From assembly GCA_007449985.2 (NCBI GenBank), contig VIIQ02000649.1:434001-498000 (forward strand): a stretch of DNA of 64,000 nt. The letters are read 5' to 3'. Position numbers and translations under genes: made by a program. Source of the stretch: Desmodesmus armatus (taxonomy: Eukaryota > Chlorophyta > Chlorophyceae > Sphaeropleales > Scenedesmaceae). Position 1 is the stretch's first letter. Every line of letters begins with the position of its first letter. This document shows, piece after piece, positions 59,985 to 64,000 of this stretch. The notes under the pieces were generated by a model. That model was not told the DNA's origin and did no database searches. It worked only from the letters and a program-made list of their open reading frames with translations.

Positions 59985-62900
59985 TCAAGCCGCCTGCAAA
60001 CCCTTGGCCGCTGACGCTGCTGCTGGCTCGGCTGCTGTCTTCACCAGTGCCTTGCACACTGGTCTGTGCTGCTTCCAGTGCTGCCTCATGCACTCAGGGC
60101 TGCAGTAGCGGGCAGTCCGGCAGCCTGAGCATGTGCAGCTTCTGCCCTTGACCAGCTGCAGCTCTGATGGGCCCGACAGGTTGCTGCAGGTGGGGTTGTT
60201 GCAGGACTACTTGTGCGCAACAGAGCACAGAGCCTCACCAAGTGCAGACAGCTGCTGCACATAACCAGCAAGGGGGACGGGAGCATCTGGTTGCTGCCGC
60301 ACACTGTCCTGCACAGCCTGCCATGCACTGATGCACCCATCTACTGCAGCAACAGCACTCAGGACTGGCTCTGCATAGCCAGAACTGAGTGACTGCATCA
60401 GCATCCCAGTGTCTGCGCCAACACCCATCCCTTCCAAGCCCCCCAGCCAAGAGCGAGCTGCCTCCACACAGACTATGACCAGGGACTGGCTTTGCCATGT
60501 GGGTGCCACAGCCACGCCCCAGGTGTGGATGTTGTCCGACGGCAGGGCCTGAAGCACGCCGCTGACGCGCGGCGGCACCTGCGTGTGTGGTGCAGCTGCA
60601 GCATCAGATGCAGCTGCAGCTGTCGGCTCGTGAGGAGCACTTGCAGCCCTAGCCGCAGACACAGCTGCTGCAGGGTTGTCAGTTGGCAGGCTGGCAAGCC
60701 GCTGGCTCCACTGCAGGCAGCAGCACCCTAGCACCCCCAACCAGGGTAGGTGCGGCAGCACAGCGGCAGCTGCTGTTGGCTGCTGCGCACTGCCAGCACC
60801 ACCAGCTTCCTGCTCCCTGCATGCGGCTAGCAGCATGTTTGCTGCTGCTACAGCCACAGCCGCACGCAGCTGCTCTGCCAACACCTGCTGCTCTGGTCCC
60901 ATCATCCCCGCCCACTTCAGCATGCTGCGCAGCAGCCCGTGCAGCTGCTGCTGCTCCTTGCTGCCAGGGCCAGCAGCAGCGGCAGCCTGCAGCAGAGGAC
61001 CCTGCAGGCCTGGCTCTGTGGGATCGAGCAGCTGCATTGCTGCATGTCCGAGCTCAGCTGCTGTATCAAGGAGCGTGCACTTGCCAGCTACTGCCTGGCT
61101 GCGTGCTGTTTGCCGCACGTACGCCTCCAACACCCTGGACGTCTGCGCTGCATGCTGGAACCATACTGCTGCGTCCTCCCGCAAGGCAGGCGCCTCTGAG
61201 CAGCAAAGCAAGCTGCCACGGGCTGTGGGACTCTGCCGCTGCTGCTGCTGCTGTGGGGGCTGCAGGCCAGCATACTCTGTCATGTGGCTGTCAGATAGAG
61301 CTACATAGAGCCCAAACAGACCCTGTACGCACAACGTGAGCGCACTGTCGAACTGCGCACCCTGCTCTTTCTCCGGGTGGCTGCTGCTGCTGCTGCTGGC
61401 ACCCCGGCTTGGGTCAGCTTTCCCCCTGGTGCTGGCGCTGCTGCTGCTGCTGGCCGCCTGTGCTGGCTGCTGCTGTACTGCTGCCTCAGGCAGCAGCACA
61501 TTGAACACCTTGGGTAGCAGCAGCAGCACATCATCCAATACCTGAAGATAGACAGGGACAGGGAAGAACAGCCCTGAGCTGTGGCCCGTGCCCGGGACAC
61601 CCCCGGGCTCCTGCACTGACTGTACTGGCTCTATTACTGCTGCATGACGTTGTGCCCGTGCTGTTGCTACCTTGGCAAAGCCGTCAGCACTGTGTGCTAA
61701 CGCCTCCAACACCCAGGGATGTGACCGGTCACTCAACACCCCCTGGCTGGCCTGCCAGTAGTGCCATGCCCAATGCAGCAGCACAGCCGGCCTCAGGAAC
61801 GCAGCTGAGGTATCAGCTACCAGACTGCTACTGCTGTCGCTACTGCTGAGAGATTCACTTAGTGCCTCCGCTGCTGCGTCGCGCTCTGTGCCTGCAGCTG
61901 CGGCCAATGGCGCTGCTGCGCTGGCCTGCTGCGGCAGCGCACCCCTAGCAGGAGGCACAGAACCCCCACTTGGTGCCCCTGCTGCGGCGTCCCGCTCTGC
62001 GCCTGCTGCTGCGGCCTGTGGTGCTTCAAACTGTCGGCGCAGCTCGGGAACGGCAGCCTCCCAATACTCTATGTCGCAGTTTACGACGGCTGATTCCGCC
62101 GAATCCATTGTAGCGCCCGCCCAAAGGGCTGCCTTGCTGCTGCAGGCTGCCAGCTGCAGCAGCAGGTCGTGGGCCACAGGCAGGGCTTCATGGCTCTTAG
62201 ATACCATATCCCAGGCAGCTGTTTCCCACTTCTCCTGCAGCTGATCTTCTAAATCGTCCTCATCCATACCCTGCTGCTGCTTTGTGCTGCCTTTCGAAAG
62301 GCGCCTGCGTCCTGGCTTATCAGTGACTTATACATCGGGACAAGCAGGCCGATGCACTCGGCCGGCAGATGGTACGGTGAATGCAGCAGCTGCTGCCGCA
62401 TGCCTGCACAGCAGCTGCACTCACCACAGCAGCGGCACAAGCTTTGCCCTGCTGCTGTGCATGCACCCGACAGCGCGCGCCATAGCGAATATGGCGGGGC
62501 GGCTATCCCCGCTGGCAGCAGCTCCAAGCAGGTGCTCACGTGCTGTACAGTCAGCACAGACAGCTCCAAGGCGGGAACTGCTACTGGCAGCAGCAGCTCG
62601 TGCCAGCGGGAGCCATTGCTGTGGTAGTTGACCGCTGTAACCTGACAGTAAAGGTGATCCATGCAGGAAAACAGCTGGGAAACGTGCCTGTGCAGCAGCT
62701 GAAGGTCGCTGCTGCTGGTGCTGGTGTCATCAAAATCATTTGTGTAATGTGCGGAGGACAGTTCTGACTCCAAAACGTCAGTGTCTGCCTGACTTAGCTC
62801 CCAGATGCTGTGTGTTGCATCTGACAGTAGCGCTGCTAGGTGCTGCAGCAGGTTTGACTGCTGCAGCTGCTGCAGGAGAGACTCAGCTAGGCTGTTGTGT

Positions 62901-63364
62901 TCTTTTAGTTCTAAGAGCCATTCTGTTGCTGTGCACAGCAGGCGGCGTACCACCTTTGTGAAGGGCTGGGCTATAAGCTGGAGGACACTGGGCTGCTGGC
63001 AGCACACTGAGACGAGCTTGTGTGGCACCTGGAGCAGCAGGAACAGCAGCAGCAGGAGCAAGAATGCAAGCAGCATTGGATGCACTATGGCAATGTGAGT
63101 GAGCTGTCTAAGAAGCTGTACATGACAAACAAGGACAGCAGTAACAGACACATGTCATGACAAGAGTGTGGATTCATCCAGACAAGGGCTCAGCAGGATG
63201 TGATCAAGCACATGTTCTGCAAAATATGCGGCTTCACCCAGACAAGGGCTCAGCAGAAAAGACCAGGCACCTGCAACGCCAAGATCTTCTTGAACACTGA
63301 CTTGGGCAGTTTGTTTGGCAAGCCGTCCAGGTCATTGCAGATGTCGCCAATGCTGTCTATATAT

Positions 63365-63654
63365 GGGCCGCCGATAGCCCATTACAATATGTCGGTGGTC
63401 TTCAGATCGCAAGGTCTGGGGATCGAATGCTGGCAAAGACACTGGCCAGGCTGTGATGTCCGCCCACCCTTGTAGCGGCTTGCAGTGGTGAAGGGGTTTC
63501 GGTGGTTTACCCTTCACGCGTGGTGATACCAAGCTTCGGCTTCGGCAGTTAACTAGGTCTGGAGAGTACCACTATGTGGTGAAAGTATCCAGTAATGAGG
63601 GAATGACAGCACAGTGGCAGCATATGCAGCGGCAGTTCCATCTCCCCTTCCCTC
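63365..63654 (+). mobile_element. tRNA-derived SINE inserted in M6 exon 1
   Basis: 290 bases flanked by the 8-base duplication CTATATAT (63357-63364 and 63655-63662). The 5' end starts GGGCCGC and runs through TAGCCCATTACAATATGTCG (A-box region), GTCTTCAGATCGCAAGGTCT and GGGGATCGAATGC (B-box region), the layout of an arginine tRNA with decayed stems. The 3' part contains a hairpin shared with the LINE at 13-14 kb. Confidence 0.65.
63558..63591 (+). ncRNA. Conserved hairpin in SINE tail
   Basis: Outer stem CTGGA/TCCAG, internal loop GAGT/GAAAGTA, inner stem ACCAC/GTGGT with loop TAT. Partner of 14118-14151. Confidence 0.5.
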
Positions 63655-64000
63655 CTATATATTGGCTGGCACCCAGCCATGGTCTGCTGTGATGCCGTTT
63701 GCTGCTGCTGCTGCTGCTTCTGTTGCGGCCTGCTGTAGTTCGTCAAGCAGGTTTTTCCACCAGGGGGTGCTTCTGTGCCCATTCTGCACTCCTGCACGCA
63801 TGGCAGTGAGGGCGGCAGCAATGGCGATGAGTACTAGTGGGCACTTGAAGACTCGAATCTGCCATGTAGCCTACACCAGACTGTATATTTCATTGCACTT
63901 TGTGTGTTTTGTCTGATTAACCGTGCACGATTCGACCACATGGGAAAGTAGGGGGTCAACACCACTGTGGTGTTGTGCTGCCAAGGTTCACCCGTCCATC

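Larger units (their letters stand above)
59985..63782 (-). pseudogene. MYND zinc-finger protein, copy M6 (decayed)
   Basis: Several lesions. Exon 1 is split: its start is at 63782-63663 (an extra C breaks the frame after MGTEAP) and its end at about 63356-63271, with a 290-base SINE between. Exon 2 (63028 to 59985) has a frameshift near 62265-62285 and a TAG at 60207-60209, where other copies have CAG, just before the finger. After the TAG the MYND finger is still complete (CNNPTC, CSGC, YCSPEC, HRPVC). Body motifs such as RWHELLLPVAVPALELS remain. No copy of the upstream two-part element was found. It is the oldest-looking copy. Confidence 0.8.

Noticed and set aside
16783..60209. Two MYND copies (M2, M6) broken by TAG, suggesting TAG might encode an amino acid
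   Set aside because: The replaced residues differ (Trp in M2, Gln in M6), and A1, A3 and A4 all end in TAG at equivalent positions with no conserved extension beyond it.

Overview
The window is nuclear DNA from a green alga. The evidence is spliced genes with GT-AG introns, plant-type plastid and mitochondrial gene families, very abundant CAG/CTG codon arrays giving poly-Gln, poly-Ser and poly-Ala tracts, and many lineage-specific duplicates. Base composition and protein style suggest a chlorophycean, possibly Sphaeropleales/Scenedesmaceae; that is inference only. I see no rRNA gene, convincing tRNA gene, CRISPR array or prokaryotic operon.

Layout. (1) 0.5-8.0 kb: a cluster of small secreted cysteine-rich proteins of one unrecognised family (A1-A4 plus fragment A5). 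Each has a tiny first exon carrying half of the signal peptide; A3 has lost its ATG. A ~0.92 kb degenerate repeat lies inside the cluster. (2) 8.9-28.5 kb: four tandem copies (M1-M4, minus strand) of a large Q/S/A-rich protein with a C-terminal MYND zinc finger. M4 is intact; M1 and M3 carry frameshifts and M2 a nonsense codon. A 5'-truncated LINE sits upstream of M1. (3) 29.4-52.6 kb: six conserved genes whose exons could be joined base by base: an organelle-type NOG1-like GTPase (-), COQ4 (+), a small secreted Cys-rich protein (+), a PnsB3-like [2Fe-2S] ferredoxin protein (-), peptidyl-tRNA hydrolase (-) and a 15-exon long-chain acyl-CoA synthetase (-). (4) 53.7-63.8 kb: an inverted copy of the 0.92 kb repeat, an intact MYND gene on the plus strand (M5), and a decayed copy (M6) on the minus strand interrupted by a tRNA-derived SINE.

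Functional links. The central genes are housekeeping: ubiquinone synthesis, translation rescue, ribosome or organelle GTPase, fatty-acid activation and plastid electron transfer. COQ4 and the GTPase share a 214 bp divergent promoter with two TTACGTAA palindromes one helical turn apart. The accessory flanks are duplicate-rich and evolve by tandem duplication, point decay and retroposition.

Main observations: a LINE-SINE pair sharing a hairpin with compensatory changes; at least seven cases where an exon edge (often with its splice site) is duplicated into the neighbouring intron or 3' flank; and a two-part promoter element conserved in front of five MYND copies.
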